Below are positions 1 through 5,551 of a stretch of DNA of 6,060 nucleotides, one piece after another. The position numbers were made by a program, and so were the translations under genes. This DNA comes from Campylobacteraceae bacterium (GTDB taxonomy: Bacteria > Campylobacterota > Campylobacteria > Campylobacterales > Sulfurovaceae), in assembly GCA_027056615.1 (NCBI GenBank), contig JALUKJ010000003.1, forward strand, positions 1 to 6,060, read 5' to 3'. Under the pieces are notes generated by a model that was given only the letters and a program-made list of their open reading frames with translations, did not search any database and was not told the DNA's origin. Numbering within the stretch: position 1 is the first letter of the stretch; every line of letters begins with the position of its first letter.

Positions 1-4
1 ATTG

Positions 5-27
5 TAACATGTTAACTATTAAGTTAA
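5..27. repeat. Small overlapping palindromes in intergenic DNA
   Basis: A perfect 10-bp palindrome TAACATGTTA lies at 5-14. An overlapping inverted repeat TTAACT/AGTTAA lies at 12-17 and 22-27. They sit in the 69-bp AT-rich stretch downstream of the nitrilase-like gene. They could be an operator for a gene left of the window, or chance in AT-rich sequence. No function can be assigned. Confidence 0.3.
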
Positions 28-59
28 ATTAAAACCTAATAAAAAAAATTATTCTTTAG

Positions 60-77
60 CCTAAATATCCTAAATAT
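60..77. repeat. Tandem 9-bp duplication across a stop codon
   Basis: CCTAAATAT occurs twice in direct succession (60-68 and 69-77). Read on the minus strand, each copy carries a TAG in the frame of the nitrilase-like gene, giving in-frame stops at 70-72 and 61-63. It looks like a recent small slippage duplication. Confidence 0.7.
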
Positions 78-885
78 TGTCTCTTTGGGCTAATTCTTCT
101 TCAAATGCCCAAGATTTTCTATGTTCTTTTATAACTTTCTTACTGATAGTCTCAATAAGCATGGACTCTTTGTCCTCTAACATCATATATATTTCACCCG
201 TAGGTTCAACCAACATGCTGTCTCCGTAGAACTTCCATTTAATCTCTTTTTCTTTAAACTCTCCAAGGCGATTGGCTCTTAAAATATAGCAACCATGTAA
301 AAAAGCTTTTGTCTTAATAATTTCTCTCCAACGGTTATGTGATTCAAAAGTTGAAGCTGTAGGAAGAAGTACTAGGTCAACTTTTTTTCGTATAACCTCT
401 TGCCAAAAATGGTCAAAATGGAGTTCAAAGCCACCCATAACCATAATTTTAAACCCTTCTACTTTGAAGATTAGAGGTGCTTCTAGTTTTTTGATTTTAT
501 TAGCAAACATCTTTTTCTCATTCCAGTGTTTATATGGCATAAGTATTTGTTGCTCATAATAAGTTATAGATTCTTCACTAATTTTAACAATATTCTTAAT
601 ATATTTATCTTTTTTAACCAATATAATAGGTGCGACAAAAACCATTTGGTATTTGATTGCAAACTTTTTAAGCATCTCAATGTGTTTATCACTCTGTTTT
701 TTGACCATATTCATAGTAAAATTAGGAAGTTCTTTAAAGAAATGGTTTAAAATATACTCTCCTAAGAGAACAACTTTGACACCTCTACTATGAGCGTTTC
801 TTAAGTAAAAATCAAGTTTTGTTGCTTGCATTCCTAAAGTAGGAAGTTGGAGAGCTGAAATAGTTAATGTTTTATCTTTTTGCAT
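70..885 (-). CDS. Nitrilase-superfamily (carbon-nitrogen hydrolase) protein lacking the catalytic cysteine
   Basis: This 271-residue protein has the length and layout of the carbon-nitrogen hydrolase (CN_hydrolase) fold. That family uses a Glu-Lys-Cys triad to cleave amide or nitrile bonds. The Glu region is visible as VVLLGEY with E43, and the strand after the nucleophile is DLVLLPTAS (170-178). The nucleophile motif, usually ICYE-like, reads VMGGFELHFD here, so G152 (codon GGC at 430-432) occupies the Cys position. The Lys position is also doubtful: QQILMPYKHW aligns Q112 with the usual Lys, with K119 nearby as a possible substitute. I infer a non-hydrolytic or altered protein. The start ATG overlaps the xseB stop as TAATG, and no strong Shine-Dalgarno is seen, so translation is probably coupled. 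It is the last gene of a metX-xseB operon. No signal peptide is apparent, so it is probably cytoplasmic. Substrate unknown. Confidence 0.8.
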   Translation of the reverse strand: MQKDKTLTISALQLPTLGMQATKLDFYLRNAHSRGVKVVLLGEYILNHFFKELPNFTMNMVKKQSDKHIEMLKKFAIKYQMVFVAPIILVKKDKYIKNIVKISEESITYYEQQILMPYKHWNEKKMFANKIKKLEAPLIFKVEGFKIMVMGGFELHFDHFWQEVIRKKVDLVLLPTASTFESHNRWREIIKTKAFLHGCYILRANRLGEFKEKEIKWKFYGDSMLVEPTGEIYMMLEDKESMLIETISKKVIKEHRKSWAFEEELAQRDNI

Positions 886-1085
886 TATTTTGACTCAGAA
901 GAATTTTTCTCTATAGTTTGAATCTTGACTTTTGCCTCTTCTATCATTTTCTGTGCAGCTTTGATTTGGTCAAGACCACTCTCATAAAGTTTTAGACTCT
1001 CTTCCAATGTAATATCTGGACTTATTAATTGATTTAATATCTTTTTTGATTCTTCTAGTTTTTGTTCAAATGTATCAGTTTGCAT
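885..1085 (-). CDS. xseB: Exodeoxyribonuclease VII small subunit
   Basis: This 66-residue protein has the typical size of XseB. Several XseB subunits bind one catalytic XseA to form exonuclease VII, which degrades single-stranded DNA to oligonucleotides in the cytoplasm. The family signature is clear: FEQKLEESKKILNQL (6-20), then the conserved ITLEESLKLYESGLDQIK (25-42), then an amphipathic helix AAQKMIEEAKVKIQTIE (43-59). The whole protein is predicted to be helical coiled coil, as expected. The ATG is preceded by AAAGGT with 5 bases of spacing, and that site runs into the metX stop codon. Its own stop overlaps the next gene's start (TAATG). xseA is not in the window, which is common since the two subunits are often unlinked. 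The pairing with metX looks like operon packing rather than a shared pathway. Confidence 0.93.
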   Translation of the reverse strand: MQTDTFEQKLEESKKILNQLISPDITLEESLKLYESGLDQIKAAQKMIEEAKVKIQTIEKNSSESK

Positions 1086-1090
1086 TGTTT

Positions 1091-1097
1091 ACCTTTA
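1091..1097 (-). promoter_or_regulatory. xseB ribosome binding site overlapping the metX stop
   Basis: On the minus strand the bases read TAAAGGT: the metX stop TAA (1095-1097) runs directly into the xseB Shine-Dalgarno AAAGG, five to six bases before the xseB ATG. This supports the xseB start and suggests that ribosomes terminating on metX help initiate xseB. Confidence 0.75.
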
Positions 1098-2192
1098 TTT
1101 ATTGAGTCTCTCTTTTATAATTGTATCAAATTTTTCTAGCTCTACCAAAAAGGCATCATGTCCATAGTTACTATCTATTTTATAGTAACTACTCTTCTCT
1201 CCATTACGTTGCATCATATGGTAAATATGCTCCATCTCTTTAGGGAAGAATAGATGGTCACCCTTAAATGAGATAAGAAGTACTTCTGCCTTAATACGTA
1301 AAATTGCTTCGTGTAATGAGTCATATCCACGACTTAAATTAAAAGTGTTAATGGCTTTTACTATATATAAGTAACTAAGAGGGTCAAATATCTTAGAGAA
1401 GTTATTAGTATTGTACTCCATATAACGCTCTACCTCATAACGTCCAAATAGTTCAAAAAGTCCATCATTGTTAACGTAGTTTCTTCCAAATTTATCATTC
1501 ATAGAATCTGGTGATAGGTAGGAGATATGACCTGCTATACGTCCAATGGCTAAACCATCTAATCCATTCTCTCTAAAGGCATCTTTTTCATAGTTCCCAT
1601 TTTTAAATCTAGGGTCACGACGTATCGCCTCCATAGCTACTTTGTTAAAGGCAATTGCCCAAGGTTGTGTAGCATAAGTAGTTGCTAAGGCAATAATTTT
1701 GTCAGCAAAGTTAGGATAATCTACAGCAAACTGTAATGCTTGCATTCCTCCCATTGAACCACCAATAATTGCTTTAAGGTGGTAAATTCCCATTTGGGAG
1801 AGCAGTTGTTTCTGAGCTTTAATCATATCTTTAATCGTCAGAACAGGAAATTTTAGACGAAAAGGAGTAAGCTTTGGATAGTCATCATTCATGGGTCCAG
1901 TACTTCCAAAACATGAACCAATAACATTAGTAGAGATGACAAAATATTTTGTAGTGTCAATTGCTTTTCCATCACCAATTAGTCCATCCCACCAACCAGG
2001 TTTTCTCTCTCCCTCATGAAGTCCTGCAGCATGAGCAGAGCCACTAAGGGCATGGCAGATTAAGATGACATTTGAAGCATCTTCATTTATCTCCCCATAG
2101 GTCTCATAGGCAATTTTATATGGTTCTAAGATTCTTCCACTTTCCAAATACAGAGGCGTTGTAAAGTTGGCAATATTACTTTCTATTTTCAT
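1095..2192 (-). CDS. metX: Homoserine O-acetyltransferase
   Basis: MetX transfers an acyl group, here most likely acetyl from acetyl-CoA, to homoserine, the first committed step of methionine synthesis. The 365-residue alpha/beta-hydrolase has the nucleophile elbow IIGGSMGGMQAL with S146, the acid in KGDHLFFP (D312) and the base in NYGHDAFL (H345), matching the MetX Ser-Asp-His triad and spacing. The N-terminal PLYLESGRILEPYKIAYETYGE and the motif CHALSGSAHAAG are family hallmarks. I start it at the ATG at 2190-2192. The frame stays open to a TTG at 2265-2267 (25 more residues), but that extension has no Shine-Dalgarno and falls outside the usual MetX N terminus. The chosen ATG also lacks a good Shine-Dalgarno; a TAAAAT ends 7 bases upstream of it. 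It leads the xseB/nitrilase-like operon. Acetyl rather than succinyl use is inferred from the nearby metY. Confidence 0.93.
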   Translation of the reverse strand: MKIESNIANFTTPLYLESGRILEPYKIAYETYGEINEDASNVILICHALSGSAHAAGLHEGERKPGWWDGLIGDGKAIDTTKYFVISTNVIGSCFGSTGPMNDDYPKLTPFRLKFPVLTIKDMIKAQKQLLSQMGIYHLKAIIGGSMGGMQALQFAVDYPNFADKIIALATTYATQPWAIAFNKVAMEAIRRDPRFKNGNYEKDAFRENGLDGLAIGRIAGHISYLSPDSMNDKFGRNYVNNDGLFELFGRYEVERYMEYNTNNFSKIFDPLSYLYIVKAINTFNLSRGYDSLHEAILRIKAEVLLISFKGDHLFFPKEMEHIYHMMQRNGEKSSYYKIDSNYGHDAFLVELEKFDTIIKERLNK

Positions 2193-2305
2193 TAAGCGAA
2201 TTTTATCTAATTTGTACTTTATTAACGAAAATATTTGATGAAATAGTTTCTTTAAGAGTTCTTCCAAATAAATTTTATGTTTTATGGTTTTATTTAATGG
2301 TGATA

Positions 2306-2314
2306 TGCTAAAAT
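2306..2314 (+). promoter_or_regulatory. Extended -10 promoter of the dsb-like gene
   Basis: TGCTAAAAT matches an extended -10 (TG, one base, then a TATAAT-like hexamer). It would start transcription near 2320, about 20 bases before the ATG and just ahead of the Shine-Dalgarno. No -35 consensus is seen upstream, only T-rich sequence. Confidence 0.55.
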
Positions 2315-2327
2315 AGGAGGAACTTTC

Positions 2328-2334
2328 AAAGGAG
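2328..2334 (+). promoter_or_regulatory. Ribosome binding site of the dsb-like gene
   Basis: AAAGGAG sits seven bases before the ATG at 2342, near-ideal spacing, and fixes the start. A second AGGAGG at 2315-2320 is too distant (21 bases) to serve this start and lies close to the predicted transcription start. Confidence 0.8.
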
Positions 2335-2341
2335 TTATAGA

Positions 2342-3244
2342 ATGAAATTAAAGGTAATATTTTTCATATTATTAGCAACTGTACAGCTTTTTGCAATTAG
2401 TCAGAAAAGTGTTGAGTATTATATAAAAAAATATATGGAGAAAAAAACACACTCCCCTGTTGAAAAGATTAGAACAGTTTCAACTTATGAGATAGGTGGA
2501 ACTAATGGTTGGCATGTCTACTTTTTAGAATTAGATATTAATTTAAGAATGGGTAATACTAGTAAAAAAAGAAGAGTAACACAAGTAGTTTTTGCAAAGG
2601 GTAAAAAGATAGCATTTTCTTTAAAAGATAAAAAAGGACAAGAGTATGCGAAAATTTTGAAGCCTATGGTTCCAGAGAAAGCATATGATAATCGACACTT
2701 ACTTGCAGGAAATGTAAATGCAAAGCATAGAATCCTATTAATATCTGACCCATTCTGTCCATTTTGCCAAGAAATAGTTCCTCCACTAATTACAAATGTA
2801 CAACAACATCCAAATCTATTTGCTCTATATAGTTATCAGTTGCCTTTAGTTCGTATACATCCTGCATCTAAAGTAGTAACAAAAGTTATGGTTCTATTAC
2901 ATGATGAAGGTAAAGTAGAAGATTATAAAAAGATGTATCACCTACTTGTTAGTGAAAAAGAGCAAAGAGAGAGTGTTATTTTAAAAGCGATAGAGAAAAA
3001 GATTGGTAGAAAGTTTACTCATAAAGAGTTAATGAACCCCAAAATAAAAGAGATACTAGATTTTGACAAGGCAATGAAAAAACGCCTCTTTGTAACAGGT
3101 ACACCAACTATCTTTATAGATGGTATTTGGGATACAACTCGTATGGCATATAAACGTTATATTAAAGAGGCAGAAAAAGAGGCACTTGCTCCAAAAAAAG
3201 AGAAAGAAGAAGAGGGATTTTTCTCTTCTCTCTTCTCTTTTTAA
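2342..3244 (+). CDS. Exported DsbC/DsbG-like thiol:disulfide interchange protein
   Basis: This 300-residue protein begins with a signal peptide: K2/K4, then hydrophobic IFFILLATVQLFA, with likely cleavage after A18. Residues about 20-115 form a small basic N-terminal domain, in the position of the DsbC/DsbG dimerisation domain. Residues about 116-275 are a thioredoxin fold with the redox motif CPFC (139-142, in SDPFCPFC) and the cis-proline motif GTPT (P255) before IFIDG. A helical insertion lies between them (about 175-245). It should act in the periplasm on protein disulfides, as isomerase or reductase; CPFC is not the classic DsbC CGYC, so the direction of the reaction is not certain. The last residues form a charged then aromatic tail (KKEKEEEGFFSSLFSF) encoded by an inverted repeat. 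It has its own promoter and runs opposite to both met genes. No redox partner lies alongside. Confidence 0.82.
   Translation: MKLKVIFFILLATVQLFAISQKSVEYYIKKYMEKKTHSPVEKIRTVSTYEIGGTNGWHVYFLELDINLRMGNTSKKRRVTQVVFAKGKKIAFSLKDKKGQEYAKILKPMVPEKAYDNRHLLAGNVNAKHRILLISDPFCPFCQEIVPPLITNVQQHPNLFALYSYQLPLVRIHPASKVVTKVMVLLHDEGKVEDYKKMYHLLVSEKEQRESVILKAIEKKIGRKFTHKELMNPKIKEILDFDKAMKKRLFVTGTPTIFIDGIWDTTRMAYKRYIKEAEKEALAPKKEKEEEGFFSSLFSF
3193..3242. terminator. Candidate bidirectional terminator inside the end of the dsb-like gene
   Basis: An imperfect inverted repeat pairs 3195-3214 with 3223-3242 (17 of 20 positions, one 3-base mismatch block, 8-base loop). It ends in T5 at 3238-3242 on the plus strand and in T7 on the minus strand (3199-3193). 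It lies directly downstream of the metY stop on one strand and within the last codons of the dsb-like gene on the other, so it could end both convergent transcripts. The arms are purine/pyrimidine tracts with few G-C pairs, so its strength is uncertain and part of the symmetry may reflect low complexity. Confidence 0.5.
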
Positions 3245-4500
3245 CTAAGAGCTTTTTCTAAATCTTTAATAAGGTCTTGAGTATCTTCAAGTCCTACACT
3301 TAATCTAATTAGTCCAGCTGGAACACCTGCCTCAATAAGCTCTTTAGTTGAGAGTTGTTGATGAGTTGTACTTGCAGGGTGGGTAATAATTGATTTACTA
3401 TCTCCAATATTTACTACTACTTTAAATATCTCTGTACTATCTGCAATTGCTTGTGCCTCCTCTTTACTAGAGACTTCAAATGAAAGCAGTCCACTCTGTC
3501 CTTTAGAAAAATATTTTTTAGCTAAATTATAGTTTGTATTAGATTTTAACCCAGGGTAGTTTACTTTTTTGACTTTTGGATGTGCCTCTAAATACTCTGC
3601 TACTTTTAAAGCAGATTGGGCATGTTGTTTCATTCGTAAAGGTAGAGTCTCTAAACCTTGAATATAGAGCCATGAGTTAAATGGACTAGGAGTTGCACCA
3701 AGGTCTCGAAGCAAAGAGAGACGCATTCTAAGACAAAATAGAGGTAGAGGAAGCTCAGAGTATATTAAACCGTGGTAACTATCATCTGGTTCATTAAAGT
3801 GTGAGTAACGAGGGTTATCTTTAATAAGCTCTACCAAGTTTTCTCTTTCAACTACTACTCCACCAAGTGCTAAACCTTGACCTGTAGTATATTTACTTGC
3901 ACTATGTACCACAATATCACAACCCAAATCAATTGGTTTACAAAATATTGGAGTAGCTACAGTATTGTCAACACAGGTCATAACATTATGTTTTTTGGCA
4001 ATGGCAACAATAGCCTCAAAATCAGCTACATCAACACTAGGATTGGTAATGCTCTCAAAGAGAATAATTTTTGTCTTTTCATCAATAAGTGCTTCTATCT
4101 GGGATGGATTGTTTACATTAAAATAACGTGTCTCAATTCCAAAACGTTTAATAGTATGCCCTGTAAGTGTGGTCGTTCCTCCATAAACTTGTTTTGCTAC
4201 AATGATGTTATCTCCTGCTTCAGCCACATTGGCAATGGCATAAAAAATAGCAGCCATTCCAGAAGCTGTTCCAATGGCAGCCACACCATGTTCAAGTGCT
4301 GCAAAACGCTTTTCAAAGATATCTGTTGTTGGATTCATAAGTCGTGTATAGATGTTTCCTAACTCTTTTAACTCAAAAAGATTGGCTGCGTGTTGGGTAT
4401 CTCTAAACTCATAAGCTGTAGTTTGGTAAATAGGTACAGCCATTGTTCCCATAGAGTCTTTGTTGTATCCTGCGTGGATAGCAAGGGTTTGTTCATTCAC
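3241..4500 (-). CDS. metY: O-acetylhomoserine sulfhydrylase (PLP-dependent)
   Basis: MetY replaces the acetyl group of O-acetylhomoserine with sulfide to give homocysteine, so it pairs with MetX. The 419-residue protein is a full-length Cys/Met-metabolism PLP enzyme (fold type I). Visible elements are VPIYQTTAYEF (22-32), the YTRLMNPT motif (51-58) that completes the neighbouring active site, the phosphate loop ASGMAA (79-84), VDNTVATP with D178 against the pyridine nitrogen, the PLP lysine K203 in SASKYTTGQG, and IRLSVGLED with R399 for the substrate carboxylate. The Lys-region sequence and overall length favour MetY over cystathionine gamma-synthase, which is shorter. The start is GTG, supported by AAGGAG six bases upstream. 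It has its own -10 but also follows the ridA/transglutaminase-like genes on the same strand. It ends head-on with the dsb-like gene, the two stops sharing TTAA. Confidence 0.93.
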   Translation of the reverse strand: MNEQTLAIHAGYNKDSMGTMAVPIYQTTAYEFRDTQHAANLFELKELGNIYTRLMNPTTDIFEKRFAALEHGVAAIGTASGMAAIFYAIANVAEAGDNIIVAKQVYGGTTTLTGHTIKRFGIETRYFNVNNPSQIEALIDEKTKIILFESITNPSVDVADFEAIVAIAKKHNVMTCVDNTVATPIFCKPIDLGCDIVVHSASKYTTGQGLALGGVVVERENLVELIKDNPRYSHFNEPDDSYHGLIYSELPLPLFCLRMRLSLLRDLGATPSPFNSWLYIQGLETLPLRMKQHAQSALKVAEYLEAHPKVKKVNYPGLKSNTNYNLAKKYFSKGQSGLLSFEVSSKEEAQAIADSTEIFKVVVNIGDSKSIITHPASTTHQQLSTKELIEAGVPAGLIRLSVGLEDTQDLIKDLEKALS

Positions 4501-4530
4501 AATAATCTCCTTATATTTGGAGAGATTATA
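4501..4530 (-). promoter_or_regulatory. metY promoter, Shine-Dalgarno and overlapping dyad
   Basis: On the minus strand a consensus -10 TATAAT occupies 4530-4525, and AAGGAG occupies 4512-4507, six bases before the GTG. An 8-bp perfect inverted repeat (ATAATCTC at 4502-4509, GAGATTAT at 4522-4529, 12-base spacer) covers both. The predicted start near 4518 would place only one arm in the mRNA, so the dyad is more likely a DNA operator than an RNA hairpin. If transcription comes from ridA upstream, the same repeat would fold in RNA and mask the Shine-Dalgarno. No good -35 is seen. Confidence 0.55.
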
Positions 4531-4539
4531 ACTAAATAT

Positions 4540-5133
4540 TTATTTATACTTTATGGTTTTTATATCTAATTTTTTATTTTTAAAAGGGTCAACAATAGCT
4601 TTAATATTATCCAAACTATAGTGAAGAGGAAAACCAATAGGTGAATTTTTTGCTGTACTCTCTAAAATATAATAGGGTTTATTATTAATATAGAGTGCTT
4701 TTTTATTTTTTATTTTAGGAAGATAAACAATAACAAAGATATGTTTAGGAACTAAAATAAAATAGCTCTCAATATTAAGTTCATGTAGTAGAGATATAAG
4801 TAGGTTACTTTTGTCATCACAATCACCAAAATTCTTTTGAATAGTCTGTTGTGGTGAGTGGGCAGAAAAGTTATTGATTTTGTAAGGGATGTTGGTAACA
4901 TAATATAAAATAGATTGTACTTTACACTCTTTTGTATTGCATTGTTTAGTTAATCTTTTAGCAAGTCGAAAAAGTTCTTGATTTTCTTTTACGTTACTAA
5001 TGTATGTCCCATCGGATATACTAATATATCTTCGGTTAACAACAGAGATAACATTTGAAAAGAGATAGATAAAGTATAGAGCTAAACACCCCAAAACCAC
5101 TTTAGATATGGCATGGGATAGTTTAGAAGTCAT
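4540..5133 (-). CDS. Membrane-anchored transglutaminase-like cysteine protein
   Basis: This 197-residue protein has one N-terminal hydrophobic segment (about 12-32, VVLGCLALYFIYLFSNVISVV) followed by a transglutaminase-like core. The core shows the nucleophile motif FGDCDDKS with C105, then the His motif VPKHIFVIVYLP with H131, then YILEST with E158 where many relatives have Asp (LDPT-like). With K/R on the cytoplasmic side, the core should face the periplasm. Such bacterial domains are often proteases or amidases acting on peptides or wall material; the substrate here is unknown. I start it at the ATG at 5131-5133, which overlaps the ridA stop as TAATG. A TTG at 5143-5145 would add four residues inside ridA but has no supporting site. 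C65 and C70 (KQCNTKEC) could form a disulfide. metY follows 39 bases downstream. Confidence 0.75.
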   Translation of the reverse strand: MTSKLSHAISKVVLGCLALYFIYLFSNVISVVNRRYISISDGTYISNVKENQELFRLAKRLTKQCNTKECKVQSILYYVTNIPYKINNFSAHSPQQTIQKNFGDCDDKSNLLISLLHELNIESYFILVPKHIFVIVYLPKIKNKKALYINNKPYYILESTAKNSPIGFPLHYSLDNIKAIVDPFKNKKLDIKTIKYK

Positions 5134-5522
5134 TAGATATGACAATTAGCATTAGCAAGTGCCATACAGTCAATCTCGACAAGTACATTCTTAGGTAGAG
5201 TCTTAACTGCAACAGTACTTCTTACAGGTTTATGGTGTCCAAAATAGTGAGCATAAACTTCGTTAACCTTAGTAAAGTCATCCATATTAGTTAAGTAGAT
5301 GGTTGTTTTAATTACATCGTTAAAGTGAACTCCTGCAGCTTCAAGTACATAGAATAGGTTTTTCATAACTTGGTGGGTTTGGTTAACCACATCGTCAGCT
5401 ACTACAATACCTTTCTCATCCATTCCTATTTGTCCTGAAGTGTAAAGAATACCGTTAACAACAACAGCTTGTGAATATGGTCCAATGGCTGCTGGGGCAT
5501 CTTTTGTTGAAACAAATCTCAT
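5133..5522 (-). CDS. ridA: RidA-family 2-iminobutanoate/2-iminopropanoate deaminase
   Basis: RidA hydrolyses the reactive enamine/imine products that PLP enzymes release from amino acids, giving 2-ketoacids and ammonia. The 129-residue cytoplasmic protein carries the family hallmarks: AAIGPYSQAV (11-20, Y16), LYTSGQIG (26-33), TTIYLTNMDDF (73-83), KPVRSTV with R101, the arginine that binds the substrate carboxylate in the active RidA subgroup, and LVEIDCMA with E117. Retaining the arginine argues for true deaminase activity. The C terminus runs about seven residues (ANANCHI) beyond the usual end. The ATG has AAAGGAA at 5529-5535. It lies 29 bases after the lipoprotein gene and overlaps the transglutaminase-like start (TAATG). 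Its place two genes before the PLP enzyme MetY fits a protective role, which is inference. Confidence 0.92.
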   Translation of the reverse strand: MRFVSTKDAPAAIGPYSQAVVVNGILYTSGQIGMDEKGIVVADDVVNQTHQVMKNLFYVLEAAGVHFNDVIKTTIYLTNMDDFTKVNEVYAHYFGHHKPVRSTVAVKTLPKNVLVEIDCMALANANCHI

Positions 5523-5528
5523 GTTATT

Positions 5529-5535
5529 TTCCTTT
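5529..5535 (-). promoter_or_regulatory. ridA ribosome binding site
   Basis: AAAGGAA on the minus strand lies six bases upstream of the ridA ATG and supports that start. No promoter-like -10 is evident in the 29-bp gap after the lipoprotein gene, so ridA is probably co-transcribed with it. Confidence 0.65.
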
Positions 5536-5551
5536 GTCTTAAGTTAAGTTG

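Larger units (their letters stand above)
2193..2341. promoter_or_regulatory. Divergent intergenic region between metX and the dsb-like gene
   Basis: This 149-bp AT-rich spacer must hold the promoters for both directions. On the minus strand there are two TAAAAT -10 candidates, at 2200-2205 (immediately before the metX ATG) and 2272-2277 (about 73 bases of leader). On the plus strand there is an extended -10 at 2306-2314. No good -35 is visible for any, as is usual for Campylobacterota sigma-70 promoters. I see no riboswitch-like fold. A short GAAA-TAG-TTTC dyad at 2240-2250 is too small to interpret. Confidence 0.5.

Noticed and set aside
36..53. A8/T8 tract with AATAA/TTATT arms as a terminator of the nitrilase-like gene
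   Set aside because: The stem is five A-T pairs with no G-C content; a T-run alone is not enough in such AT-rich sequence.
526..750. Plus-strand open frame of 74 codons
   Set aside because: It lies antisense inside the nitrilase-like gene, is rich in Phe/Ile/Asn as expected from reverse-reading an AT-rich gene, and has no family resemblance.
2193..2267. TTG-initiated N-terminal extension of MetX
   Set aside because: It has no Shine-Dalgarno, extends beyond the usual MetX N terminus and runs over promoter-like sequence. The internal ATG at 2192 fits the family better.
2305..2316. Tiny ATG-CTA-AAA-TAG reading frame before the dsb-like gene
   Set aside because: It overlaps the predicted -10 element, so it would not be transcribed.
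2193..2341. SAM-type or other riboswitch upstream of metX
   Set aside because: The spacer is short and AT-rich, with no multi-helix pairing pattern visible on the metX strand.
3877..4362. Plus-strand open frame of 161 codons
   Set aside because: It is entirely antisense to the well-supported metY gene, with a Cys/Asn/Ser-rich composition typical of a shadow frame.
5134..5145. TTG start for the transglutaminase-like gene, four codons upstream
   Set aside because: The ATG at 5133 forms a TAATG junction with ridA, and the TTG adds nothing recognisable.
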